Shown in pieces: positions 22,470 to 30,714 of a DNA stretch of 32,702 nt. The position numbers and the translations under genes are program-made. The notes under the pieces are model-generated. The model did not search any database and was not told the origin of the DNA. It worked only from the letters and a program-made list of their open reading frames with translations. The number at the start of each line of letters is the position of its first letter. Within the stretch, counting starts at the first letter, position 1. Source of the stretch: Hyphomicrobiales bacterium (GTDB lineage Bacteria > Pseudomonadota > Alphaproteobacteria > Rhizobiales > Rhizobiaceae); contig JAFKJU010000045.1 in NCBI GenBank assembly GCA_017305935.1, forward strand, positions 1-32,702, in the 5' to 3' direction.

Positions 22470-22541
22470 AATTCTTTATCTGTGTTACTCTATAGTTGTG
22501 ATAAAGAATTATGGACTGCCGATACTTTAATGACGGCAGTC
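22470..22541. repeat. Two inverted repeats upstream of the serine recombinase, candidate res site or operator
   Basis: IR1: AATTCTTTATC (22470-22480) and GATAAAGAATT (22500-22510), perfect 11-bp arms around 19 AT-rich bases. IR2: GACTGCCG (22514-22521) and CGGCAGTC (22534-22541), perfect 8-bp arms around 12 bases. They occupy the divergent promoter region, where small serine recombinases commonly have their res subsites. Confidence 0.5.
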
Positions 22542-22629
22542 ATTTCGGGGTGGCTTTGGCCGAGGGAAAAAGGGACGATTTCAGGGCATAGCGTTCGGGA
22601 GAAGCAAATTTACCCGAATGGCAGGAAAT

Positions 22630-23184
22630 ATGAGAAAAATCGGATATTTACGGGTTTCGACGGAAGAGCAACGGCCGGACAGGCAGATTGACGGGCTGAC
22701 GGCCATCTGCGATGAACTCCACATCGAAACCCTGTCTGCCGTCAGCAAAACCCGCCCTGTCTATGAAAAGGTCATGCGCCGCCTGAAAACAGGCGATATT
22801 TTCGTGGTCTGGGACTTGGACAGAGCATATCGCTCGGCGCGGGATGCGCTGAACGCTTTCAGCGCCTTGCAAAAGCGCGGTGTCCGGTTTCAGGTGATAA
22901 ACCTGCCCATCGATGTGAACACCGATTACGGTTATTACTTCTTCACGGTAATGTCGGCGCAATGCGAGCTTGAGCGGCGGATGCTGTCACGCCGCACCAA
23001 GGAAGGGCTTGCGGCGGCGCGGGCGCGTGGCAAGGTCTTGGGTCGTCCGCGCAAGCTGAATGATCATCAGATCGCCGAAGCGCGCGAGCGGCTGCGAACG
23101 AAACAAATGACCATCACTGCAATGGCCAAGGAAATGAAGGTCGGACGCGGCACGCTTTCCAACGCCCTGAACCATACCCCATAG
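22630..23184 (+). CDS. Small serine recombinase (resolvase/invertase family)
   Basis: A 184-residue site-specific recombinase. The catalytic N-terminal domain begins MRKIGYLRVSTEEQRPDRQ, with the nucleophile serine in YLRVST (S10). Later it has VVWDLDRAYRSARDAL (the conserved D-R-x-x-R-S/D region), followed by the long E helix containing ERRMLSRRTKEGLAAARARG. The C-terminal 45 residues are a Hin-type helix-turn-helix (ITAMAKEMKVGRGTLSNAL). The length is that of Tn3-type resolvases, not of large serine integrases. ATG at 22630 has AGGA upstream and is preferred over the in-frame ATG at 22618. It may resolve multimers or transposition cointegrates of the element. Confidence 0.92.
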   Translation: MRKIGYLRVSTEEQRPDRQIDGLTAICDELHIETLSAVSKTRPVYEKVMRRLKTGDIFVVWDLDRAYRSARDALNAFSALQKRGVRFQVINLPIDVNTDYGYYFFTVMSAQCELERRMLSRRTKEGLAAARARGKVLGRPRKLNDHQIAEARERLRTKQMTITAMAKEMKVGRGTLSNALNHTP

Positions 23185-23459
23185 GCATGATGTCGCTTAT
23201 CCTGTTCCCTGTTCGATGCGTGCCGCAGGCAGCATTGAACCCGCCCAGAGGGCGGAAGCGATGTTCCCTGTCCCGATAGCCTCGCACGGCCACGGGAGGC
23301 GGACAAATTGCAAGGGTTTTCCCTTGCAATAGGCGGTTTTCCGGCTTGCCGGAAAATGCACCAAAGGTGCAAGACGGTTGGCCGCGCCGTGGTAGGCTAT
23401 ATTCAGAATGGTGATTATAATATCATTATTAAGCCATCGAAACTTTACAAGGTCGTTCA
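23185..23459. other. Non-coding structured region between recombinase and DUF4238 gene
   Basis: No gene is credible on either strand, although frames are open. It holds a series of perfect short-loop inverted repeats (listed separately), then an AT-rich stretch 23400-23440 before the DUF4238 start. Confidence 0.6.
23241..23371. repeat. Array of four perfect short-loop inverted repeats
   Basis: In order: CCGCCC-AGA-GGGCGG (23241-23255); ATTGCAAGGG-TTTT-CCCTTGCAAT (23307-23330, 10-bp arms); TTTTCCGGC-TT-GCCGGAAAA (23337-23356); TGCACC-AAA-GGTGCA (23357-23371). The last two are directly abutting. A fifth, weaker pair GCCTC/GAGGC lies at about 23279-23299. Only the T-free spacing rules out a simple terminator series. 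Confidence 0.8.
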
Positions 23460-24431
23460 TTGTCCGAAGCTCGCAAACATCATTATGTGCCGCAGCTATA
23501 TCTTCGGCAGTTTACAACGGGTTCCCGCAAACAAGCTCGAACCTATGTGACTGATATCGTACAACGTAAGACCTTCGCTACGGGAAGCGGTAATATAGCG
23601 GCGGAACGTGACTTCAATCGGATAGAGGTTGACGGTCTAGATCCTAATTCATTGGAAAACGCTTATGCTTCCTTCGAAGCCAAGGCCGCGACTGCATTGA
23701 ACCGCCTCATACATCTGGTCGACATGCCGGACGGAGAGGATAGGCTTGTCATTTTCAACCTGATGGCCATGCTGGCTGTGAGAAATCCGCGATTTCGGAT
23801 GAACATTTCAAGCTTCCTTGACGACGTTTATCGCAAGGTAGGAAAGCTGGTTATGGGTAGCGAAGAACGCTGGATATCCGTCCGGCAGAGAATGTCGGAT
23901 GCGGGTTACACGGTGCCCGACAACATTTCCTACGCACAACTGAAAGAGTTTATCACTTCGGACGAATACGATGTCGTAGTTCCGACGACGACCTTGGCAC
24001 GGTTCGAACTACCTCAATATCATCTCGCCATTCAAACAATGATGAAACGCAACTGGCAGATTTTCATTTCGGACGAAAATTCGGGCGGCTTTGTTACATG
24101 CGACCATCCTGTTAATCTTATCGCCACCGATGAAAGGCTGTTGGGCCGGCCCTTGGGCTTTGGCCTCCCGGGCACGGCGGTGCTTTTTCCACTTTCGCCT
24201 AAGATAATGATTGCAGGAGAGTTTGGCGGACAATCTTTAAGAAGAAAGGTCGACAGAGCCGAGGTTGCGGTCCTTAACTCGCACATGATCGATGGTGCTG
24301 TTGCCCAAATCTATGCAGCCGATGATAGGTTTCCATATATGGCACCAGATCAGACGATAAAGGCAGGAAGCTCGTTATTGGATGACCTGATCCACGCGGA
24401 AGGGAATGGGCGGAAGGGGACGAGGCAATGA
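23460..24431 (+). CDS. DUF4238 domain protein
   Basis: A 323-residue protein starting at a TTG (23460). The N-terminus SEARKHHYVPQLYLRQF carries the KHHYVPxxYLRxF signature of DUF4238. The family also has an internal segment of the type FVTCDHPVNLI (about 215-225), visible here, followed by LFPLSPKIMI. The function of the family is not established; its members are common in accessory and defence-rich regions. The gene has lower GC than the core. It stands alone, downstream of the hairpin array, with a weak AAGG ribosome site, so the TTG start is chosen from the position of the conserved motif. Confidence 0.82.
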   Translation: MSEARKHHYVPQLYLRQFTTGSRKQARTYVTDIVQRKTFATGSGNIAAERDFNRIEVDGLDPNSLENAYASFEAKAATALNRLIHLVDMPDGEDRLVIFNLMAMLAVRNPRFRMNISSFLDDVYRKVGKLVMGSEERWISVRQRMSDAGYTVPDNISYAQLKEFITSDEYDVVVPTTTLARFELPQYHLAIQTMMKRNWQIFISDENSGGFVTCDHPVNLIATDERLLGRPLGFGLPGTAVLFPLSPKIMIAGEFGGQSLRRKVDRAEVAVLNSHMIDGAVAQIYAADDRFPYMAPDQTIKAGSSLLDDLIHAEGNGRKGTRQ

Positions 24432-24534
24432 GCTTTGTTTCGCAGCTTTCGCGTTTTTGCTAATAAAGGCGAGGATTCTAATTTACGATTGCTGTAGGCG
24501 AGAGGCGGTCGAGGAGTCCGTAGGGTTCCAAGGG

Positions 24535-24667
24535 GCAGGAACGCTCTTTGGCCGATGGGTGCAGGGAGAGCGGAAATCTCTCCTGCGCGTGGTTCAGCGG
24601 TGAGACGCTGACGGTATCCAAACCGCGAAGGATTGGTCATGGTGGTGTCGGGGTAGCAGGAACGCTC
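24535..24667 (+). repeat. 12-base direct repeat GCAGGAACGCTC, 121 bases apart
   Basis: Exact copies at 24535-24546 and 24656-24667 bracket a stretch with an imperfect hairpin (GCAGGGAGAG at about 24560, CTCTCCTGC at about 24582). They occupy the 246-base gap before the first phage-like gene, which otherwise contains nothing recognisable. Confidence 0.6.
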
Positions 24668-24677
24668 CCTGACTGGC

Positions 24678-25943
24678 ATGCAACGGCCAGACGGTGCGAG
24701 TGGTCAAGGCGGCTTCTTCGATATGACCGATCCGCGCATGTTGATCGCCATGCAATTGATCATGAACGGCCAGCGCCCGCCGGGCCAAGGGTTTGACGGC
24801 ATCCCCGAACTCGTCGCCTATTCTGCGAAGATGAATGAGAGAAAGGAGGAGAAAGCCAAGGAAGCGCTCCAGCGAAATCAGACGTATCAAACATTGCGCA
24901 TCAAAGCTCCCGATCTTGCTGAGGCCATGCTTGGCGGCTTGCCGGCACCTGACGCATATAATGCGTGGGCGAAGCGGTTGGCCGATCAAAATGACCCCGC
25001 CTATCAGCTCGACATGCGTTATAAGCAGGCACAGCTCGACGCATTGAACAAGAAGCCGCAAAAGAACTGGCAGAAGCTATCGGACACCACTCTGTTTGAT
25101 CCTGAGAGCGGTGAAACAAGGGCCATTGGAGCATCCAATCCGAACGGCGCTTTCCGGTTTGCGGGCAATTCAGTTGAAGCGCAGGCGCTCAACGGGCTGA
25201 TGGAAAGCGGCAAGATTACGGAGGAACAAGCGCAACAGCTTGGAGCCGGCAAGACCATCACCGGGGAAAACGGTGAAATCATCTTCATGACGCCGGAAGG
25301 TGTATTCAGCCAGCAAGGCAGCCAGACTCCTCAGCCGATTGGCGGTGCTCCATCCGGGGGCGGTATCGACCTTTTCGGGGACGGCGGGGCTTCGCCTGCT
25401 GTTGCGCCCATGCCGATGCCTGGCCCCGCCCCAGAAGCTGGCCAACAGCAGCGGCCCGGCCTGATCAAGCTTACTGAGCCGAAAGTCACTATCGACGAGA
25501 GGAAGGCCGCCGGCTTCTCTGATCGTATGCGGGAAGCTGAAGATGTGCTTTCGCAGGTCGGCAACGCGGGTACGGGCATTTGGGACAACCTTGTCCGAGG
25601 TAACGATTGGATCCCCGACGCTGCTGAAAATTGGCTCGTGAGCGGCGACTTCCAGAAGTACGAGCAGGCTCGACGCAACTTCATCAATGCGCAGATGCGC
25701 CGTGAGTCTGGTGCAGTCATTTCGCCCGAAGAGTTCGTAAACGCGGATAAACAGTATTTCCCACAGCCGGGAGACTCGAAGGAAGTGATCGATCAGAAGC
25801 GGAGAAATCGACAGACGGCTCTTGCCTCTATGGGACGTGATGCGGGCCCAACCTACAAGGCTCCGCGCTCGGGAGAGGGAAAGCCTTCCTCTTCATCCCA
25901 GCCGCGAGCCAACGACTACAAAACTCGCTATGGATTGGAATAA
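24678..25943 (+). CDS. Phage virion/DNA-ejection-like protein (421 aa)
   Basis: The C-terminal third contains FQKYEQARRNFINAQMRR and ESGAVISPEEFVNADKQYFP followed by QPGDSKEVIDQKRRNRQ (about residues 326-390). This block recurs in internal or ejection proteins of podovirus- and siphovirus-type phages. The N-terminal part is helical and charged, and the centre is Gly/Pro-rich (about 205-260). It is three bases upstream of the next gene, making a two-gene unit. The start at 24678 is the first ATG after an in-frame stop; the internal ATG at 24723 is an alternative. No phage head or packaging gene is visible nearby, so this may be a remnant. Exact virion role is not certain. Confidence 0.6.
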   Translation: MQRPDGASGQGGFFDMTDPRMLIAMQLIMNGQRPPGQGFDGIPELVAYSAKMNERKEEKAKEALQRNQTYQTLRIKAPDLAEAMLGGLPAPDAYNAWAKRLADQNDPAYQLDMRYKQAQLDALNKKPQKNWQKLSDTTLFDPESGETRAIGASNPNGAFRFAGNSVEAQALNGLMESGKITEEQAQQLGAGKTITGENGEIIFMTPEGVFSQQGSQTPQPIGGAPSGGGIDLFGDGGASPAVAPMPMPGPAPEAGQQQRPGLIKLTEPKVTIDERKAAGFSDRMREAEDVLSQVGNAGTGIWDNLVRGNDWIPDAAENWLVSGDFQKYEQARRNFINAQMRRESGAVISPEEFVNADKQYFPQPGDSKEVIDQKRRNRQTALASMGRDAGPTYKAPRSGEGKPSSSSQPRANDYKTRYGLE

Positions 25944-25946
25944 GAT

Positions 25947-27848
25947 ATGGCTGATCTCGACCGCATCAAACGCAACGTTGCCAAGATGGCATCACAGAAC
26001 GCGCCTATTGAAGATATCGACGGCTACATCGCTTCCGAAGGGGTCGAACTCGACGATGTGCGCAACTTCAAACCGGAGGCCGGTGTAGGCAATCCAACGC
26101 CGCCGACCTCTCAGGAAGGTACATTCCAGCGAAGCACGGTTCTGCCGCTTGGCAAGGACACCGCCACCGGGGAAATCAGTTGGGCGGTTCCCGGGGCAAT
26201 CGCCGCCATTCCCGGCCTCATCAGCGGGGCCGCCAGGAGCGCCGTGGATGCCGCGATGCTGCCCGGTCGCGCATACAACGGGGAAATCCAATTGACAGGG
26301 CCCGATGGTCGCCCGACACAGGAAGCAATTGAACAGGCGGCAAACTTTGCCATGTGGGCTTCTCCTGCCTCGCCGGCACAATCAATGCCGCTTTCCCCAA
26401 CTGTGCGGGCGGCGCGACCAAAGCCGGAAGGTCTACAAGTCGCCGAAGCTGGGCAACGGCTTGGCGTTGATCTTCCGCGCGCCGCCACTTCTGACAGCAT
26501 GACAATTCAACAGGCAGGGAAAACAATTGCCAATGCTCCCTTCGCCGGTTCGCCTTTGCGGAAAGCCAGCGCTGACGCCGTTGAAGGTTTGAAGGATGCC
26601 GCTGTGCGCGTCCGTGAAGGATACGGCACGGGAAGCGTAGCCAATGCCGGCGGTATGGCGCGCGACGGTATTGAGAACTATGCCAAGACAACCCTGGGGG
26701 ACCGTGTCAAAGCAAGCTATGACGCCGTCGATGGATTGGTCACCCAAAACGTAGTAACGCCGCTGAACCGCACGGCCAAAATTGCTGGAGAAATCCTATC
26801 CAGCCGAACCAATTCCCAAGTCCCCGGGCGGTCTCGCGCGGTGGGCCTCGTCGAAAAAGCACTATCGTCTAGGGACGGCCTGAACTATCAGGGCTTGAAA
26901 GACCTGAGAACGTCTGTGGGCGAGCTTCTGGAAAATCCGTCCCTGATACCGTCCAATATGAGCCAAGCGGAACTTAAACGCATCTACGGCGGCCTGACTG
27001 ACGACCTGCGCAACGCTGTCGCGCGCGCTGGAGGTGAGAAGGCGACAAAGGCTTTCGATGATGCGAACGCACTAGCGGCGAGCGTCGCGAAAGAGCGCGA
27101 AGCCCTACAAAGCGTTCTCGGACGACAGACTTCCGACGAGGGCATTTTTTCTCGGATTGAAGCAATGGCCGGCTCTACCGCCCGCGCTGATCAAAATGGG
27201 CTCATGAAGGTGCGCGGTGCCGTTGGTAAAGACACTTGGGATGAGATTGCCTCCGGCGTGATTGCCCGCTTGGGGAATGAAGGGAGCGGGAACTTCTCGC
27301 CTGATCAGTTCTTGACCAAGTACAACAAGCTTTCGAACACTGGCAAATCGCTTCTGTTCGGGGGCAAGCAGGAGTTCGCTAAGTCGCTGGAGGATATCGC
27401 CACGGTGTCTCAGCGCTTCAAGCAGTTGAACCAGTATGCAAACCCAAGTGGTACGGCAGGCAGCGCTCTAACCGGCATTGCCGGCTACGGGCTTGCTTCG
27501 AACCCGATGGGTACAATAGCCAGTTTGGTTGGCGGCCGCGCGCTATCGTCAGTGCTTGCAAAGCCTCGTAGTGCGAAATCCCTTGCCAACTGGGCAAAGG
27601 CGTATGAGGAGGCGACGCTTAATCCGAGTGTGAAAACGACCTTCCTTCTCGACGCCCGGGCGAAGGTTCTAGCGACTGAGCTTGCGGCGGAAACGGGCGG
27701 CACCCTTACACGCGATCAAATACTTCCTTCGATATCGCGCGTCGGTCAGGTGCAGGCAGATGATGGGAATGAAGATCAGGGGGCTCAAGAAAACAAGCAA
27801 GGTCGTGTACCCGCACAGCCGCGCCGTCTGCTTCCAAACGAAACCTGA
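25947..27848 (+). CDS. Phage-like structural/ejection protein (633 aa)
   Basis: No exact family recognised. It begins MADLDRIKRNVAKMASQNAP with a short N-terminal helical domain, a glycine/alanine-rich probable membrane-active segment (AVPGAIAAIPGLISGAARSA, about 79-98), then a long Ala-rich helical body. A second hydrophobic region lies at about 507-545 (GTAGSALTGIAGYGLASN and IASLVGGRALSS). The tail is polar. Large Ala-rich helical proteins encoded directly after an ejection-type gene often form the injected pore proteins of tailed phages; this role is inferred from position and composition. A GGAATAAG ribosome site overlaps the upstream stop. Confidence 0.55.
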   Translation: MADLDRIKRNVAKMASQNAPIEDIDGYIASEGVELDDVRNFKPEAGVGNPTPPTSQEGTFQRSTVLPLGKDTATGEISWAVPGAIAAIPGLISGAARSAVDAAMLPGRAYNGEIQLTGPDGRPTQEAIEQAANFAMWASPASPAQSMPLSPTVRAARPKPEGLQVAEAGQRLGVDLPRAATSDSMTIQQAGKTIANAPFAGSPLRKASADAVEGLKDAAVRVREGYGTGSVANAGGMARDGIENYAKTTLGDRVKASYDAVDGLVTQNVVTPLNRTAKIAGEILSSRTNSQVPGRSRAVGLVEKALSSRDGLNYQGLKDLRTSVGELLENPSLIPSNMSQAELKRIYGGLTDDLRNAVARAGGEKATKAFDDANALAASVAKEREALQSVLGRQTSDEGIFSRIEAMAGSTARADQNGLMKVRGAVGKDTWDEIASGVIARLGNEGSGNFSPDQFLTKYNKLSNTGKSLLFGGKQEFAKSLEDIATVSQRFKQLNQYANPSGTAGSALTGIAGYGLASNPMGTIASLVGGRALSSVLAKPRSAKSLANWAKAYEEATLNPSVKTTFLLDARAKVLATELAAETGGTLTRDQILPSISRVGQVQADDGNEDQGAQENKQGRVPAQPRRLLPNET

Positions 27849-27854
27849 CGCATC

Positions 27855-27886
27855 GGGAGGGAGCAATCGTTCCGGATGCCCCTCCC
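27855..27886 (+). terminator. Possible weak terminator after the phage-like genes
   Basis: GGGAGGG (27855-27861) and CCCTCCC (27880-27886) form a perfect 7-bp stem with an 18-base loop, only a few bases after the stop codon at 27848. The following TCTTGCTT is only partly T-rich, hence low confidence. Confidence 0.3.
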
Positions 27887-27920
27887 TCTTGCTTCCTGCA
27901 AGCCATCCATACTCCATAAC

Positions 27921-28418
27921 CTATTCGGCCGCGCGCATCGGGCTCTTGCGAAATCCTGCCACTGCCCACATGACAAGCAGGCCAATCAAATAAATTGCGA
28001 CTGGCGGCACAATGGCAATCATGGCAGCGGTTTTCGTATTTTCGAAGCGGTCGCCGTCAAAGACCATCGACCAGCCAATTTTGCTGTACAACGCTTTCGA
28101 CACGGCGGCCTTGTCCATGTTCTCGTATTCCGGCCAGAACGCACGAAAATGTTCTAGCGTGTAGAAGCAAGCTTGCCCCGGCTCGCGAAACTTATTCCAC
28201 GGCTCGAACGCGGCGGCTATCTGGTAGTCCGAACCTGCTTGCCCCTTAGCCTCTTCGCAGCGTACTGGCAGCAAATTCAACGGCTCTTTCTCCCACCATT
28301 CGGAGCCTTTCACCCACTTGTCTCCCGAAGCCATTCCCACGACCAAGGGGCTTGTCACGGCCAGCCAAAGAAGGCTTACGACCACCCACGAGCGAAACAA
28401 GCCGCGCTTGATGTTCAT
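27921..28418 (-). CDS. Hypothetical bitopic membrane protein (165 aa)
   Basis: No named family. An N-terminal hydrophobic segment (about 9-30, WVVVSLLWLAVTSPLVVGMA) and a second near the C-terminus (about 131-153, AMIAIVPPVAIYLIGLLVMW) flank a 100-residue soluble domain with two cysteines (C54, C83) that is probably periplasmic. Proteins of this build, with WxKFREPGQACFY-like segments, occur as lone genes in rhizobial genomes and prophages. ATG at 28418 has GGAG eight bases upstream. It is convergent with the phage-like genes. Confidence 0.62.
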   Translation of the reverse strand: MNIKRGLFRSWVVVSLLWLAVTSPLVVGMASGDKWVKGSEWWEKEPLNLLPVRCEEAKGQAGSDYQIAAAFEPWNKFREPGQACFYTLEHFRAFWPEYENMDKAAVSKALYSKIGWSMVFDGDRFENTKTAAMIAIVPPVAIYLIGLLVMWAVAGFRKSPMRAAE

Positions 28419-28597
28419 CTAGACTTCTCCATTGGCCGCCTACGAACTAGGCGTTGAGAGTGTTTGACGGGAGTAACGATATCCGTTGAAACCGCGACAG
28501 CCAAGCGCGCAATTTCAAACCGGTAATTCCCCGGCTTGGCGGTCCTCTACGTGACGTTGATAACGGGCATTGGGCAACACCCCCGAACACCGATCAG

Positions 28598-29329
28598 TCA
28601 ACCCCGTCGCCCTCGCTCCCGGCCGCCCATACCACCGCCGGAGCTTCCCGCGCTGCCGCTCGACCGCCCGCCAGAATTGCTATCCCGACCACCAGGACCA
28701 GCGCCGCCGAGGCCGTCCCCGCGCGAAGTGCCGATCATTCCCAGCAGGCCGCCGAAAGGCCCGCCAGGGCCGCCGGCCGGCATACCGCGGCCACCAATCT
28801 TGTTTCCTGCCAGCGCCCCGAGAATGCCACCAATCGGGCCGCCAACGACCGTTCCAAGCAGCCCGCCGAATATCGTCCCTGCCTTCGGGCTCATTCTCCC
28901 ATTGTAAGATGGCACTACGTCGCTCGCTATTCCGAGTTCTGCAGGAGAAAGCCCGAAATTACCGCCGGCATTCGGGCCGTAGGAAGTGGTTGAAGGGCCG
29001 TGGTAGGAAACGCCATGTGCAGGCGAGGCAATACCGGCGATGGCTGCTTGAGCTGGCGATACGTGAGCAGCCGGTGCAAAGCTTGTCGCCGGGGACGGCG
29101 GGGCCGCAATGGAGCTGACCGGTACACCGGCAGCGGCTGCGGCACGGGCCAACGCCTCAGCATATTGCCGGCGCTGAGCGGTCGATAGATCGCTAAATGA
29201 ACCCATCCCGGGGATTCCGGGATTTACGACGTTGTCGGTTCGAAATGAATCGTTGAACCGTTCTCGGAACCCTTCGCTGGCACCGCGCGGGCCGCCGCTG
29301 TAAGGGCCGCCATAGGTCGAATAGGGCAT
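28598..29329 (-). CDS. Glycine-rich protein with glycine-zipper segment (243 aa)
   Basis: The first 60 residues are polar (MPYSTYGGPYSGGPRGASEG); then comes an Ala/Pro-rich middle. A hydrophobic glycine-zipper-like stretch AGTIFGGLLGTVVGGPIGG followed by ILGALAGNKIGG lies at about 150-180. The tail is extremely Gly/Ser/Arg-rich. Such zippers insert in membranes or pack helices; the gene is next to phage-type genes and may be a virion or lysis-related product, which is only a guess. ATG at 29329 follows GAGGAA. The strong coding bias and clean start suggest a real gene despite the low complexity. Confidence 0.5.
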   Translation of the reverse strand: MPYSTYGGPYSGGPRGASEGFRERFNDSFRTDNVVNPGIPGMGSFSDLSTAQRRQYAEALARAAAAAGVPVSSIAAPPSPATSFAPAAHVSPAQAAIAGIASPAHGVSYHGPSTTSYGPNAGGNFGLSPAELGIASDVVPSYNGRMSPKAGTIFGGLLGTVVGGPIGGILGALAGNKIGGRGMPAGGPGGPFGGLLGMIGTSRGDGLGGAGPGGRDSNSGGRSSGSAGSSGGGMGGRERGRRG

Positions 29330-29625
29330 GTGTTCCTCGCTGTTCCACCGACCTCATGCCGGCCCTGGTTGACAGGTCGAAGTATACTGGAAAGAGCGAA
29401 TCCGGTCCATGACGCGTGCTTCCAGGAGGGCAATAAACGGATAATTCTGAACCACTTGGCGGCGAATCCTTGCCTGAATTCCGCAAGGTAGGCAGAATTG
29501 GTCATGCTCGCCGATCCCTCCTCTTGCCCGGCGGATCGTTCAGCAATACATCTTCATTCGCCGGAAATTGTTCTTAATTGATAAACAATCGGGACCGGTC
29601 GCCCCCTTCTTCTCGCGAGGCTGCC
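29330..29625. other. Intergenic region (296 bp)
   Basis: Divergent promoter region between the glycine-rich protein gene and a small plus-strand gene. No convincing promoter pair, repeat or RNA was found; open frames here have no recognisable translation. Confidence 0.5.
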
Positions 29626-29859
29626 ATGCTGACGGAAATCGAGATTGACGGAATTGGAACCTACCGCCTGCCGAACATGTGGCAGCATTCGAGGATCCGG
29701 GTAATCAGAGGCCCGAACCAGCATCTTGCAATCCTTGCCTTCGGGCTTGGGATGCCGCTGAAGCAGTTCAAGAAGCTGCCGGACGAAAAGCAGGACGAGG
29801 TCAACCGCGCTTGGTGCCGGCTCACTATGTCGTCCAACATGCCGCGGGCGGCTGCCTGA
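29626..29859 (+). CDS. Small hypothetical protein (77 aa), phage-associated
   Basis: No family recognised. MLTEIEIDGIGTYRLPNMWQ is a beta-rich start, followed by IRVIRGPNQHLAILAFGLGM and a basic helix (PLKQFKKLPDEKQDEVNRAW). ATG at 29626 is chosen because GAGG lies six bases upstream and the protein sense improves there; the frame is open further upstream to 29578. Its compact, non-repetitive sequence beside the phage-like genes favours a real small phage gene. Confidence 0.5.
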   Translation: MLTEIEIDGIGTYRLPNMWQHSRIRVIRGPNQHLAILAFGLGMPLKQFKKLPDEKQDEVNRAWCRLTMSSNMPRAAA

Positions 29860-29873
29860 TGGGGAAAGCTGTG

Positions 29874-30365
29874 TTACGACACAGCCAAACGATGCGCCCT
29901 AAGACTACCGCGTGCGCTGGTAACGAAGGCTTGGCAGGCTCTTGCAACTCTTTTGCTACATTCTTCGCCTGTAAGGAAAGTAACGTCGTTTTCGATCTGA
30001 AGCATTTCGTCAACAAGGCGCAACAAAGCGGCATTTATTTCCGTGAGTACCTTGTCACCTTGGGTAGCGCACAGCGCGTCACATGCGAAGTACCAAGGAT
30101 TGAACTCCCTCTTCATCGCTTTCGATAAGGTCTCGATCCGTTCAACCGGCTCGTCCACGTCCGCGAGCATAGTTGTAAGGCTCATTGAGATAACCTCAAG
30201 CGTGTTCAGCTTCGCCTCGACAGGCGTTACGAGCCAGGCGTCGTATTCTCCAACGGTTCGGGCGGCGCTTCGAAGTCTCTTTTCAGTTGTCCAAGTATAG
30301 ACGGACGCCAAAATGGATACCACAAGAGACACGCCCGCAACGACATCAGCAGCCGTGTACTCCAA
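29874..30365 (-). CDS. Single-pass membrane protein, third gene of the STAS/ATPase operon (163 aa)
   Basis: One N-terminal hydrophobic helix (about 8-26, DVVAGVSLVVSILASVYTW) is followed by a basic TTEKRLRSAAR, so the bulk is probably cytosolic. The rest is a predicted helical bundle with four cysteines. The start is TTG at 30365, preceded by GGGGAT. It lies 15 bases after the STAS-like gene stop. Within the operon it could be the membrane effector or anchor of the module; no effector motif is recognisable. Confidence 0.6.
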   Translation of the reverse strand: MEYTAADVVAGVSLVVSILASVYTWTTEKRLRSAARTVGEYDAWLVTPVEAKLNTLEVISMSLTTMLADVDEPVERIETLSKAMKREFNPWYFACDALCATQGDKVLTEINAALLRLVDEMLQIENDVTFLTGEECSKRVARACQAFVTSARGSLRAHRLAVS

Positions 30366-30380
30366 GATAAATCCCCATTA

Positions 30381-30710
30381 TTAAATCAGGTCTTCACGGC
30401 TCGAAGTCGCGTTGCGAATGCCAATATCGATCCATCGTAGAACCCGGCTATTCGCGATGAATTTATATTTTTCTAAAAATGCCTTTTTGCCTTCAAGCCG
30501 CTGAATGCTACCGGAAAACAGCCCCTGAAAGTAAGACGGCGAAATAGCGTCAACGTAATCTGGCACCAGCACCTCAACGGTATTATCGTCTCGGTCTAGT
30601 TCATCAAGATGCAGTTCCGCGCGAGCGGCAATGCCCCGCTCTTTGCCGGAAAGATTCTTCACCTTTCCGCTTCCCGCGAGCTTATCCAGGTCCAGTTGGA
30701 CGGTGGTCAT
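30381..30710 (-). CDS. STAS-like protein of DUF4325 type (109 aa)
   Basis: A small soluble protein resembling the STAS-like DUF4325 family. The family core is seen in VEVLVPDYVDAISPSYFQGLFSG (in two parts: VEVLVPDYVDAISPS at 45-59 and YFQGLFSG at 60-67), where an acidic turn and Ser precede the recognition helix, followed by IQRLEGKKAFLEKYKFI. STAS proteins act as anti-anti-sigma switches that are phosphorylated by GHKL kinases; the ATPase-containing gene is directly upstream. ATG at 30710 follows the previous stop by four bases with AGGGA overlapping, so coupling is likely. Which serine or threonine would be phosphorylated is not certain (S57 or S59). Confidence 0.62.
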   Translation of the reverse strand: MTTVQLDLDKLAGSGKVKNLSGKERGIAARAELHLDELDRDDNTVEVLVPDYVDAISPSYFQGLFSGSIQRLEGKKAFLEKYKFIANSRVLRWIDIGIRNATSSREDLI

Positions 30711-30714
30711 TTCC

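Noticed and set aside
22630-23184. Serine recombinase as the integrase of the element
   Set aside because: At 184 residues it is of the resolvase/invertase size and lacks the large C-terminal domains of serine integrases.
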